From contig JANQJW010000090.1 in NCBI GenBank assembly GCA_028281445.1, positions 121,971-185,970 on the forward strand: a stretch of DNA of 64,000 nucleotides, read 5' to 3'. Each line of letters begins with the position of its first letter. Positions within the stretch are counted from its first letter, which is position 1. The notes below the pieces were generated by a model. The model saw nothing but the letters and a program-made list of their open reading frames with translations, did not search any database and was not told the DNA's origin. The stretch is from Planctomycetota bacterium (GTDB lineage Bacteria; Planctomycetota; PLA2; JAEUHO01). Below are positions 51,827-59,495 of this stretch, in pieces. Both the position numbers and the translations under genes were made by a program.

Positions 51827-54454
51827 ATGCGTTCTCGCCATGCAACCCTGATCTGTATCGCTCTGTTGGCCGGACTCGCGCTCGGCGGCTGTGGCACGGG
51901 TGACGCGTCGGGCGTCCTCGCCGTGATCACGGTCGATGCCATCACCAACCCGCTGTCCAGCGCCGGTGGTACGCCGTTCACGATCAACGGGACGAACTTC
52001 CTGTCGATCTTCGGCGTGAACGTGACGGTGCGGTTCACCGCCTCGACCGGCACGCCGTTCAACGGCGGCACGTCCAACACCGCGGACGTACCCGGCACGA
52101 TCACCTCCCTCACGACGGTCACCGGGAACGCCCCGGCCGCCGGCGCTGCCACGTTCACGGCCTTCGTGACCGTCATCCTGCCGACGACGGCGTCGGGCAC
52201 CTCCACGACGCCGATCGCCCAATTCATCGGCGGACCGCCGATGGCCATCGACGACAACTACAACGCCATCGGAAACGTCACGCTCAACGTGCCGGCCGGC
52301 ACAGGCCTGATCTCCAACGACAACCCGCCCAATGTCTTCAATGTCACGAACGCGGCCGCGCTGACGACAACGACCATGGGCGGCGACCTGACGGTCAACC
52401 CCGACGGCAGCTTCACCTACGATCCGCCCGTCGGCTTCGAAGGCATGGACACGTTCATGTACGAGGTGGGCGGTGGGGTCTCAATGGCCACTGTGACCAT
52501 CACGGTCGCTGAGGTCGTCTGGTTCGTCGACTCGATGGCCGGCGCCGGCGGCGACGGCCGCCAGATCGCGCCCTTCAACAACCTGGGCGACTTCATCGCG
52601 GTGAACGGCGGCGGCGGCATGACGGACCCGAAAGCCGACGACTACATCTTCCTGTTCAACCGCGGTGCGCCCTACACCGGCCAGCTCGTGCTCGAAGACG
52701 GACAGCAGCTGATCGGGCAGGGCGTGGACCTGATGGTCGGCGCAACGACGGTGGTGCCCGGCATCGGCATGAACTCGGCGCTCCAGGCGGCCGCGGGCGA
52801 CACCGTCACGCTCGCCATGAACAACACGGTTCGCGGCTTGAACATCGGCAGTACCAACGGCGGCTGCGTCATCGGGACCTCGGGCGGTTCGTTCGACATG
52901 GACACGTGCACGCTGAACGCGATCGACGGCGAGGCCTTGTTCCTGACGAATGCGGCGGGCGGCACCGTTTCGGTCGACGGCGTGAACGTGAACAACACGA
53001 CCGACGACGGGATCTTCCTGCAGAACAACACGTCGTCCTTCAGCTTCAGTGACGTGAACATCACGACGACAACCGGGCGTGGCCTCTACGCGGACATGAA
53101 CAGCGCCGTCACCGTGACCGGCACGATGAACACGATCGATACGACGATGGGCGAGGCCCTCACGGTCAGCAACACGACCATCGGTGCCGCGGGCCTGACC
53201 TTCCGCGACATCTCGGCCGACGGCGCCCCGTACGGCATCCTGCTGAGCAACACGGGCACGGTGGGCGGCCTCACGGTCACGGGAGACGGCACCGGCGTGG
53301 CCAACGGTTCCGGCGGGACGATCCAGAACACGACGGCCGACGGCATCAGCCTCACCAACTGCGCCAACGCGTCGTTCCATCAACTCAATGTGACCAACAC
53401 GGTCGGCCACGGAGTCCTCGCCAACACCGTCACGAACTTCTCGTTCCAGGATGCCGACGTGACCCTTGCCGGCGCCATGGACGATCGCCACTCGATCGCG
53501 TTCACGGACCTCTTTGGCACGTCGCTGATCCAGAACGTCACGTTCGACGACATCAACGAGGACGCCATCGAGCTCTTCAACACGATGGCAGACGACGCAA
53601 CGACGGACACGCTCTCCGTGCGGGGCTGCCAGTTCCTCAACCACACGGCCGCCGGTTTCGCGGAGAACGGCGTCGACGTCCAGGCGACGGGTACATCGCA
53701 CGTGACGGTCAACATCGACATGATGTGCGTGTTCACCCTGAACATGGAAGGCGCCGTAGGCATCATCGCCTCGTCGGTCGACACGAGCACGCTCGTCATG
53801 ACCATCGACCTCTGCAACTTCAACGCTCTCAACGCGTTCGGAAGCGGGACCATCCAGGTCGGCGGCGCGGGCATGAGCACGGCCACGTTCAACATCACCA
53901 ACAACACGATCAACGACGGCGGATTCAACGGCATCTCGTGCAACTGTGACGACACATCGAACACCAGCGCCACGATCACCGGAAACATGATCGATCAGGT
54001 GACCGGCAACATGGGCTTCGGCATCTCCATGCGCCAGGACACGAACGGCACGCTCACGGCGCTCCTGAACGGCAACACCATCCAGGACACGGGGTTCGAC
54101 GCCATTCGCTTGAACGCTCGCGACGGGACGATGGCGGGCATCGGCGTCTTCAACGCCACGGTCACCGGCAACACGATCAGCACGGCACCGTCGACCTTCG
54201 GCCCCGGGATCTCGGCGACCGTCGACGACACGAACACCATGTGCCTCAACATCTCGGGCAACACCGCCATGGGAACGGGTACGGCCTCGCCGCTCGACGA
54301 CGACATCTACATTGACGCCGACGACACGTCGACGCTCAACATCACGCAAGCGTCCGCCATGGACATCTCGACCGTCAACAACGCTGCAACAGTCGGAATC
54401 GGGACGGGTACGGGAACGACGAACTACAGCCAGCCCGCGTGCCCGACGCCGTAG
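51827..54454 (+). CDS. Surface lipoprotein: Ig-like domains and right-handed beta-helix
   Basis: Encodes 875 residues. Lipobox ALGGC. Residues ~35-130 look like an IPT/TIG-type Ig domain (SSAGGTPFTINGTNFLS), followed by a cadherin-like tandem-repeat domain (NPDGSFTYDPPVGFEGMDTFMY). Residues ~330-830 show regular Asn/Thr/Gly-rich turns and ITGNxIxx patterns typical of parallel beta-helix (Pec-lyase-like) proteins. It has no catalytic residues that can be named. It is probably a surface adhesin or polysaccharide-binding protein. Confidence 0.75.
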   Translation: MRSRHATLICIALLAGLALGGCGTGDASGVLAVITVDAITNPLSSAGGTPFTINGTNFLSIFGVNVTVRFTASTGTPFNGGTSNTADVPGTITSLTTVTGNAPAAGAATFTAFVTVILPTTASGTSTTPIAQFIGGPPMAIDDNYNAIGNVTLNVPAGTGLISNDNPPNVFNVTNAAALTTTTMGGDLTVNPDGSFTYDPPVGFEGMDTFMYEVGGGVSMATVTITVAEVVWFVDSMAGAGGDGRQIAPFNNLGDFIAVNGGGGMTDPKADDYIFLFNRGAPYTGQLVLEDGQQLIGQGVDLMVGATTVVPGIGMNSALQAAAGDTVTLAMNNTVRGLNIGSTNGGCVIGTSGGSFDMDTCTLNAIDGEALFLTNAAGGTVSVDGVNVNNTTDDGIFLQNNTSSFSFSDVNITTTTGRGLYADMNSAVTVTGTMNTIDTTMGEALTVSNTTIGAAGLTFRDISADGAPYGILLSNTGTVGGLTVTGDGTGVANGSGGTIQNTTADGISLTNCANASFHQLNVTNTVGHGVLANTVTNFSFQDADVTLAGAMDDRHSIAFTDLFGTSLIQNVTFDDINEDAIELFNTMADDATTDTLSVRGCQFLNHTAAGFAENGVDVQATGTSHVTVNIDMMCVFTLNMEGAVGIIASSVDTSTLVMTIDLCNFNALNAFGSGTIQVGGAGMSTATFNITNNTINDGGFNGISCNCDDTSNTSATITGNMIDQVTGNMGFGISMRQDTNGTLTALLNGNTIQDTGFDAIRLNARDGTMAGIGVFNATVTGNTISTAPSTFGPGISATVDDTNTMCLNISGNTAMGTGTASPLDDDIYIDADDTSTLNITQASAMDISTVNNAATVGIGTGTGTTNYSQPACPTP

Positions 54455-54461
54455 TGCTCGC

Positions 54462-54929
54462 CTACGGTAGACACTCCATCAGGTAGTACACGCCGGTGTC
54501 GCCCGCGCGGCGAAAGCCCAGGCGCTCGTAGAGCGCGAGCGCCGGGTTGTTCTTCTCGACGTAGATGCGCACGGGCTTGCCGGCGGCATGGGCCTCCGCG
54601 AGCAGCTCGCGCATGAGGGCGCTACCGATGCCGCCGCGGCGGTGCGCGGGCAGAAGCGCGATGTCGATGACGTGCAGCACGTCCGACCGCCGCGCCACGT
54701 AGAGCCGCCCGACCGGCTCGTTGTCCACGAGGATCACGTCGAAGCGCGAGTCCTCGTAATCCTGGTAGAAGCGGTGCTGGGCCTCGAACTGCTGGCGCAG
54801 GAAGGCGTCCTTCTGCTCCTCGCTCCAGCCTGTCGCCGCCAACTCTTCCTCACGCGTCGACGCATAGACGCGGTAGAGGAAGCCCAGGTCGTCGTCCGTG
54901 ATCGGCCTGAGCGTCGTCCGGGCCGCCAT
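54462..54929 (-). CDS. GNAT family N-acetyltransferase
   Basis: Encodes 155 residues. The acetyl-CoA site is seen in LPAHRRGGIGSALMRELLAEA (RxxGxG/A motif near 100), followed by YVEKNNPALALYERLGFRR. It acetylates an amine of an unknown small molecule or protein. It is the last of five genes read leftward from 56844, though it need not belong to the tail-collar system functionally. Confidence 0.85.
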   Translation of the reverse strand: MAARTTLRPITDDDLGFLYRVYASTREEELAATGWSEEQKDAFLRQQFEAQHRFYQDYEDSRFDVILVDNEPVGRLYVARRSDVLHVIDIALLPAHRRGGIGSALMRELLAEAHAAGKPVRIYVEKNNPALALYERLGFRRAGDTGVYYLMECLP

Positions 54930-54950
54930 GCGTGCCGGTGCTGCCTGGCG

Positions 54951-55472
54951 TCAGCTGCGGCTCGGGAACGAGCCGACGGTGGCGATGATGTAGTTGATGC
55001 CGAGGTAGGGCTGGATGTTGGTGTGCGGCTGGCCGCCTCCAACGGAGCCGAGCGTGTCGCTGCTCATCGGCACGAGGTTGGCCGCCGGCCCGTAGAGGCT
55101 CGCACCCGGTGAGACAGCCAGGAGGTTACCGACCGGATCGTCGTCGTCGCCGGGAATCGGTGAGGCGCCCGTCGCCGTGTGCGTGTGCGCCGGCATCTGG
55201 TTCGACGAGAGCGTCACCTCGGTCACGCCACCTCGCTGCCCCACCATGCGGGGCGAGAGCCCGGGCCCCGTGCCGGCATGCAGCGCCGCGCGGCCTTGGA
55301 GGTCTGGCAGCGCCGTCGTGGTGCGGCCGTCGCCGCCGTAGATGGTGCCGATCAGCGAGAACAGGGCCGTGTTCTGGGCGATAGGCAGTTCCTGGCCGTT
55401 GCAGAACGCCCAGCCGCGCGGTGCGAAGTTGCCCGCGAAGATGCGGATCTCTGCGATGAACGGATCGGACAT
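54951..55472 (-). CDS. Phage tail-collar domain protein (paralogue 3)
   Basis: Encodes 173 residues of the microcystin-dependent (MdpB)/tail-collar family: AGNFAPRGWAFCNGQ at the N-terminus, SLIGTIYGGDGRTT, ALPDLQGR, MPAHTHT and NIQPYLGINYIIA at the end. Collar proteins form trimeric fibre tips. It is third of three tandem copies with a small partner gene (56545). Outside phage, such genes may encode secreted or cell-surface proteins; none of the surrounding genes is a phage structural gene. Confidence 0.85.
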   Translation of the reverse strand: MSDPFIAEIRIFAGNFAPRGWAFCNGQELPIAQNTALFSLIGTIYGGDGRTTTALPDLQGRAALHAGTGPGLSPRMVGQRGGVTEVTLSSNQMPAHTHTATGASPIPGDDDDPVGNLLAVSPGASLYGPAANLVPMSSDTLGSVGGGQPHTNIQPYLGINYIIATVGSFPSRS

Positions 55473-55484
55473 CGGATCTTCTCC

Positions 55485-56006
55485 TCAGGACCGCGACGGG
55501 AAGGTGCCCACGAGAGCGATGATGTAGTTGATCACCAGGTAGGGCTGCATGTTCTGGTGTGGCTGCGAGCTACCGGTACTGGTGATGGCCGAGGTGGCCA
55601 TCGGCGCCGTCGGACTCGTCGACGGCGCGTAGGCGTCCACGTCGAGGTTGCCGCCCACGACGTTGTCCTGTGGCTGGGTCTCCGACGCAGGGCTTCCGGA
55701 CGCCTGCCAGGTATGCGTGTGCGCGGGCAACTGGGGCGTGGTGACCGCGACCTGCTCCGCGCCACCGGCACTGCCGATGGTGCGCGGAGTGAGCCCCGGG
55801 CCCGAACCGAAGTGGATGGGCGCGCGGCCTCGAAGATCCGGAATCCCGAACGTGGTGCGGCCATCGCCTCCGAATGTGGTCCCCAAGAGGGAGAAGAGCG
55901 CGGCGTTGTCCGCGATCAATAGCAGCTGGCCGTCGCAGAGCGCGTATCCGCGCGGTGCGAAGGTGCCGGCGAACATCCGGATCTCGCCAACGTAAGGATC
56001 GGACAT
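55485..56006 (-). CDS. Phage tail-collar domain protein (paralogue 2)
   Basis: Encodes 173 residues, same design: MFAGTFAPRGYALCDGQ, SLLGTTFGGDGRTTFG, IPDLRGR, LPAHTHTWQ and NMQPYLVINYIIA. Slightly longer linker with QPQDNVVGGN. It is twelve bases upstream of paralogue 3 and seven bases after paralogue 1. ATG 56006 is fixed by alignment with the other two. Confidence 0.85.
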   Translation of the reverse strand: MSDPYVGEIRMFAGTFAPRGYALCDGQLLLIADNAALFSLLGTTFGGDGRTTFGIPDLRGRAPIHFGSGPGLTPRTIGSAGGAEQVAVTTPQLPAHTHTWQASGSPASETQPQDNVVGGNLDVDAYAPSTSPTAPMATSAITSTGSSQPHQNMQPYLVINYIIALVGTFPSRS

Positions 56007-56013
56007 GGGTGGC

Positions 56014-56517
56014 TCAGCTCCGGCTCGGGAAGAGGCCCACAAGGGCGATGACGTAGTTGATCGTTCGGAAGGGCATCATGTTCTCGTGGCCCTGGTTGTT
56101 GCCGATGGTCGAGACGGCGTCCGACGCGAGCGGCGCCGCGTTACCGGCATTGGCGTAAAGCGGGCTCGTCGAACGCGCGAGCACGTTGCCCGCCGGCGAC
56201 GTGCTGCCGGCGTTGTCCGATGAGGCCTGGAGCGTGTGCGTGTGCTCGGGGACCTGATTCGCGCTGAGCACCACGGACTCGGTACCGCCCACGCCACCGA
56301 GCGTCACGCCGTTGGCACCCGGGTGTATCGGAATCCGGCCGCGCAGGTCGGGCAGCCGGAAGTCAGTCCGCCCGTCGCCCCCGTACGTCGTGCCGAGCAG
56401 GGAGAAGAGCGCCTGGTTCTGATTGATCTGCAGGAGCTGACCGTCGCACGTGGCCCACCCCCGCGGAGGGAAGTTCCAGCCACCCATCGTGATCTGCCCG
56501 AGGAACGGGTCTGCCAT
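56014..56517 (-). CDS. Phage tail-collar domain protein (paralogue 1)
   Basis: Encodes 167 residues: MGGWNFPPRGWATCDGQ, SLLGTTYGGDGRTDFR, LPDLRGR, VPEHTHTLQ and MMPFRTINYVIALVG. It is the most diverged copy in the middle part and lies 27 bases after the DUF6916-like gene, in one operon. Confidence 0.85.
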   Translation of the reverse strand: MADPFLGQITMGGWNFPPRGWATCDGQLLQINQNQALFSLLGTTYGGDGRTDFRLPDLRGRIPIHPGANGVTLGGVGGTESVVLSANQVPEHTHTLQASSDNAGSTSPAGNVLARSTSPLYANAGNAAPLASDAVSTIGNNQGHENMMPFRTINYVIALVGLFPSRS

Positions 56518-56544
56518 CGCGTGTCTCCTGGTTGAGGCGTCAGT

Positions 56545-56844
56545 CTAGTTGAAGATCGCCTCGAGTCGCATCCCCTCCTCGTCGGCCCCGACCGGCACGA
56601 CGAAGATGTCCAATTCGCCCAACACGGCGTGTGAGAAGCGATACATGCCTTGCTCCACGCCGACGCCCGGCGCCGTACGAAAGAGCAGGCTGAAGGGCAC
56701 ATGACGCAGCGACTCCGCAGGCTCTTGCGTCGGCAGCGCCTCCGTCGCAATGAGCTCGACGTCGAGCGCCTGCTGTGTGTCCGTGCTCAGGGACCAGCCC
56801 GGGCCGGTGTGTTCGGCAAAGGTCTCGTGATCCGGGTACGCCAT
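56545..56844 (-). CDS. Small protein resembling DUF6916, partner of tail-collar genes
   Basis: Encodes 99 residues, beta-rich, no signal peptide: YPDHETFAEHTGP, VELIATEALPTQ, LLFRTAPG and RFSHAVLGELDIFVVP. Genes of this kind frequently precede tail-collar proteins in bacteria and are thought to help their folding or export, but no function is established. It is the first gene of the operon. Confidence 0.65.
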   Translation of the reverse strand: MAYPDHETFAEHTGPGWSLSTDTQQALDVELIATEALPTQEPAESLRHVPFSLLFRTAPGVGVEQGMYRFSHAVLGELDIFVVPVGADEEGMRLEAIFN

Positions 56845-56984
56845 GCGGGAGATCCTGCGCACGCCCGATCCCCGGTGCAAGCCCGGAGATGCTCCGTCCT
56901 TTTCGACCGTCTCGACCAGGGACCCCGCGCTTGCTGGATTCGCGGGGCTTGGCTAGCGTGGTGGCCTCAGGAGGTACGTACACC

Positions 56985-57893
56985 ATGCCGACACGCGATC
57001 TCAGCCGCCGGGAGTTCCTCACTGCTTCGGTGACTGGCGCCGCCGCCCTGACCCTGGCCGGCTGCGGCAGCGGAGCCGGCGCCGTTGCCGTACCGGGCTC
57101 GGATGTTCCGAATGCCGGCGGCGATACCGTGCGCGCGCCCGCCTACTCACTCTCCAACGACATCGTGGTCGCCGACGGCAACGGCCAGACCTACGCGCTG
57201 GACGTGCAGGGCGGCAGCCTGACGCAGCTCGACGCCGGCGGCGGCGTCAACTGGGCGCAGCCCGCCGGCACCCTGAACGGACCGTCGTCGGTCGCGGTGG
57301 ATGCGGACGGACGCATCGTCGTCTCCAACCACGGCGAGCACGCCATCCATGTCCTCGACGAGGACGGCCGGCTCATCGACACGCGCGGCGCCCACGGCGG
57401 CGAGGCGGGCGAGTTCCGCGGCGCGTCTGACTTCGCGCTCGGGGAGGACGGTCGGCTCTACGTCGCGGACGTGTTCAATCACCGGATCCAGGTGATGGCA
57501 CCCGACGGATCCATCGAGCGCGTCTTCGGCGCGCTGGGCGCGGGCGAGGGCGAGCTGAACTCGCCGCGCGCGCTCGCCTTCGACTCGTACGGCGATCTGC
57601 ACGTCCTGAGCGTTGCGAACGCGCGGGTGGACGTCTTCGACACCACAGGCGCGCATCTGCGGAGCTACGGCGGCGACGGCGTGGGCGAGTTCCTCGTCCC
57701 TGCCGATCTCTCCATCGGCCGCGACGATCGGTGCTACGTCGTGGACGTGGGCAAGGGGTGCGTGGAGGTCTTCGAGAACGCCGGGTACGCGGCCGTCGGG
57801 TGCTTCACGCCGCGGAACGAGGCCGGCGATCCGATCGCGCCGCGGCGCATGAACCCCGACGCAGCGGACGGCTTCACGATCACGACGGCCTGA
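56985..57893 (+). CDS. Tat-exported NHL-repeat lipoprotein
   Basis: Encodes 302 residues. An AGGAGGT site precedes ATG 56985. The N-terminus has a twin-arginine motif SRREFLT and a lipobox LTLAGC, so it is probably folded before export by Tat and then lipidated. About five NHL-like repeats follow (VVADGNGQTYALDV, GRIVVSNHGEHAIHVLDEDG, GRLYVADVFNHRIQVMAPDG), forming a beta-propeller. Tat export may hint at a bound cofactor, but none is visible. No catalytic role is visible. Confidence 0.82.
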   Translation: MPTRDLSRREFLTASVTGAAALTLAGCGSGAGAVAVPGSDVPNAGGDTVRAPAYSLSNDIVVADGNGQTYALDVQGGSLTQLDAGGGVNWAQPAGTLNGPSSVAVDADGRIVVSNHGEHAIHVLDEDGRLIDTRGAHGGEAGEFRGASDFALGEDGRLYVADVFNHRIQVMAPDGSIERVFGALGAGEGELNSPRALAFDSYGDLHVLSVANARVDVFDTTGAHLRSYGGDGVGEFLVPADLSIGRDDRCYVVDVGKGCVEVFENAGYAAVGCFTPRNEAGDPIAPRRMNPDAADGFTITTA

Positions 57894-57936
57894 GAACGGC
57901 GCCCTACCCGGCGCGCGTGCTACACCTCGTCCACGC

Positions 57937-58524
57937 ATGGACGTTGGAGATGCCCGCCACCGGTTGATCCTCGCGCTCCAGATGGCGTACTCAGGCGAGC
58001 TGGGCGCGATCCACGCCTACATCGGCCACCGCCGTGCGCTGAAGCGAGCGCGTCACGCCGAGGACCGGACGCTGATCGCGCGCATCCTTCTCGACGAGTT
58101 CCGCCACCGACGCAGCGTCGGCCGGATGTTGGCCGAGCTCGGTGCGGCGCCGGACCCGCGACGCGAGCGCAAGATGACGCGCATCGGAAAGACGATCGCT
58201 TGCCTGTGCAGGTTCGGCGGCTGGTACATGCCGATGTACGGCGCCGCGCGGCTGGAGCGCGACAACGTCGTCGAATACGAGATCGCGGCGCAGCTTGCCC
58301 ACGCGGCGAACACGCCCGAGTACGTGGACGAGCTCCTGGAGCTGGCCGAGGTCGAATGGGATCACGAGCTGTGGCTGCGGGAGCGCTCGCAATCCCACTG
58401 GATGTGGAAGGTCACGCCCGGCTGGCAACCGCCGCCGCCGCGCGCGACCATTCGCGAGCGCTTCGAGACATGGCGAAGTACGCCCGACGCAGAAGTGGCC
58501 ACCCGCAGGAGCTGGCCTCGCTAG
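57937..58524 (+). CDS. Ferritin-like di-iron protein (COQ7/rubrerythrin-type fold)
   Basis: Encodes 195 residues, all helical. Di-iron-type motifs are visible: YSGELGAIHAYIGH (Glu near 21), LLDEFRHRR (ExxH, near 53), RDNVVEYEIA and AEVEWDHELW (ExxxxH-type, near 140). It resembles demethoxyubiquinone hydroxylase or ferritin-like domains, but may be neither. The ~35-residue Pro/Arg-rich C-terminal tail is extra. Convergent with the FAD subunit gene (4-base overlap). Confidence 0.72.
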   Translation: MDVGDARHRLILALQMAYSGELGAIHAYIGHRRALKRARHAEDRTLIARILLDEFRHRRSVGRMLAELGAAPDPRRERKMTRIGKTIACLCRFGGWYMPMYGAARLERDNVVEYEIAAQLAHAANTPEYVDELLELAEVEWDHELWLRERSQSHWMWKVTPGWQPPPPRATIRERFETWRSTPDAEVATRRSWPR

Positions 58525-59495
58525 CCCCGCATCCCCTCTAGCGCGCGCTTCACCTCGACGCGGATCATCTTCTTGCGCCACATGCTGACGTAGTCGGTGT
58601 TGTCGAGCGGCTTGGCAGGCCGGTAGGCCGCCTGCGCTGCCTCAGCGATGCGCTCGTCGGTCAGCGCGTTGCCCCGCAGGACCCCTTCGGCCTCCTCGCA
58701 GCGCACCGGCGTGGGCCCGACCGCGTTGAGCACGAGCGAGACGTCCTCCACCGTGTTCCCTTGCAGCGTCAGGCGCGCGGCCACGGCGGCGACCGGGAAG
58801 TCGAACGCACCGCGACGGCGGACCTTGCGGTACACGCTCTTCGCTTCGCCCTGATCCGGAATGTCGATGCGCGTCAGGACCTCGTCCTTGCGCTTGGTCA
58901 GGTATTCGATGCCGTCCGTCCCGAACAGCTCGTGAATCGGGATCGTGCGGGCGCCGTCCACGCTCACCAGCGTGACCGTGGCACCGAGCGCGATGAGCAC
59001 GGGCACCGTGTCCGACGAGTTGACGGCCCAACAGACGGAGCTCGAAGGCGCCACCCAACACGTGTCGCCCTCACACTTCATGCAGAAGTTGATGGCGCGG
59101 CGCCACTCGAAGTTCTGGTTGTAGTAGTTGCAGCGCGTGTCGAGGCAGATGTTGCCGCCGATCGTGCCCATGTTGCGCAGTAACGGGGTGCTGATCGACT
59201 GCACGGCCGTCCACAGCGCGGGCAGGCGCGTCTTGAGATCCACGTTGCGCTCCAACGAACGCAGTGTCTCGTTCGGGCCGATCGTGACGCCGCCGTTCAT
59301 CTGCACGCCGCGCAGGTCGTCGACGTGACGCAACGAGACGAGCGTCTTCGGCATCTGGTGCCGGCGCTTCATGTTCGGGTAGAGATCGGTCCCCCCCGCC
59401 ACGATCATGGCGTCGGGGCCCTCGCCGTTCAGGATGCCTGCGACCTCGAGCGCGTTCTTCGGCGCGAGGTAGCGGAAGGGCGGAAGTCGCATCAT
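58521..59495 (-). CDS. FAD subunit of molybdenum hydroxylase with extra Cys loop (HcrB-like)
   Basis: Encodes 324 residues. FAD binding: MIVAGGTDLYPNMKRR and NMGTIGGNICLDTRCNY. Beyond normal xanthine-dehydrogenase medium subunits it has an insert with four further cysteines or so (CLDTRC, FCMKCEGDTC, SSSVC), the loop that holds an additional [4Fe-4S] cluster in 4-hydroxybenzoyl-CoA reductase beta subunits. This suggests reductive chemistry rather than oxidation. ATG 59495 overlaps the stop of the molybdenum-subunit gene (ATGA). Confidence 0.83.
   Translation of the reverse strand: MMRLPPFRYLAPKNALEVAGILNGEGPDAMIVAGGTDLYPNMKRRHQMPKTLVSLRHVDDLRGVQMNGGVTIGPNETLRSLERNVDLKTRLPALWTAVQSISTPLLRNMGTIGGNICLDTRCNYYNQNFEWRRAINFCMKCEGDTCWVAPSSSVCWAVNSSDTVPVLIALGATVTLVSVDGARTIPIHELFGTDGIEYLTKRKDEVLTRIDIPDQGEAKSVYRKVRRRGAFDFPVAAVAARLTLQGNTVEDVSLVLNAVGPTPVRCEEAEGVLRGNALTDERIAEAAQAAYRPAKPLDNTDYVSMWRKKMIRVEVKRALEGMRG

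Noticed and set aside
52481..54349. Long antisense open frame of 622 codons opposite the beta-helix gene
   Set aside because: Arg/Val/His-rich composition without domain or start signal; the plus-strand lipoprotein is clearly the real gene.
54951..56844. Prophage remnant
   Set aside because: No integrase, capsid, terminase or lysis genes around; tail-collar domains also occur in ordinary bacterial operons.
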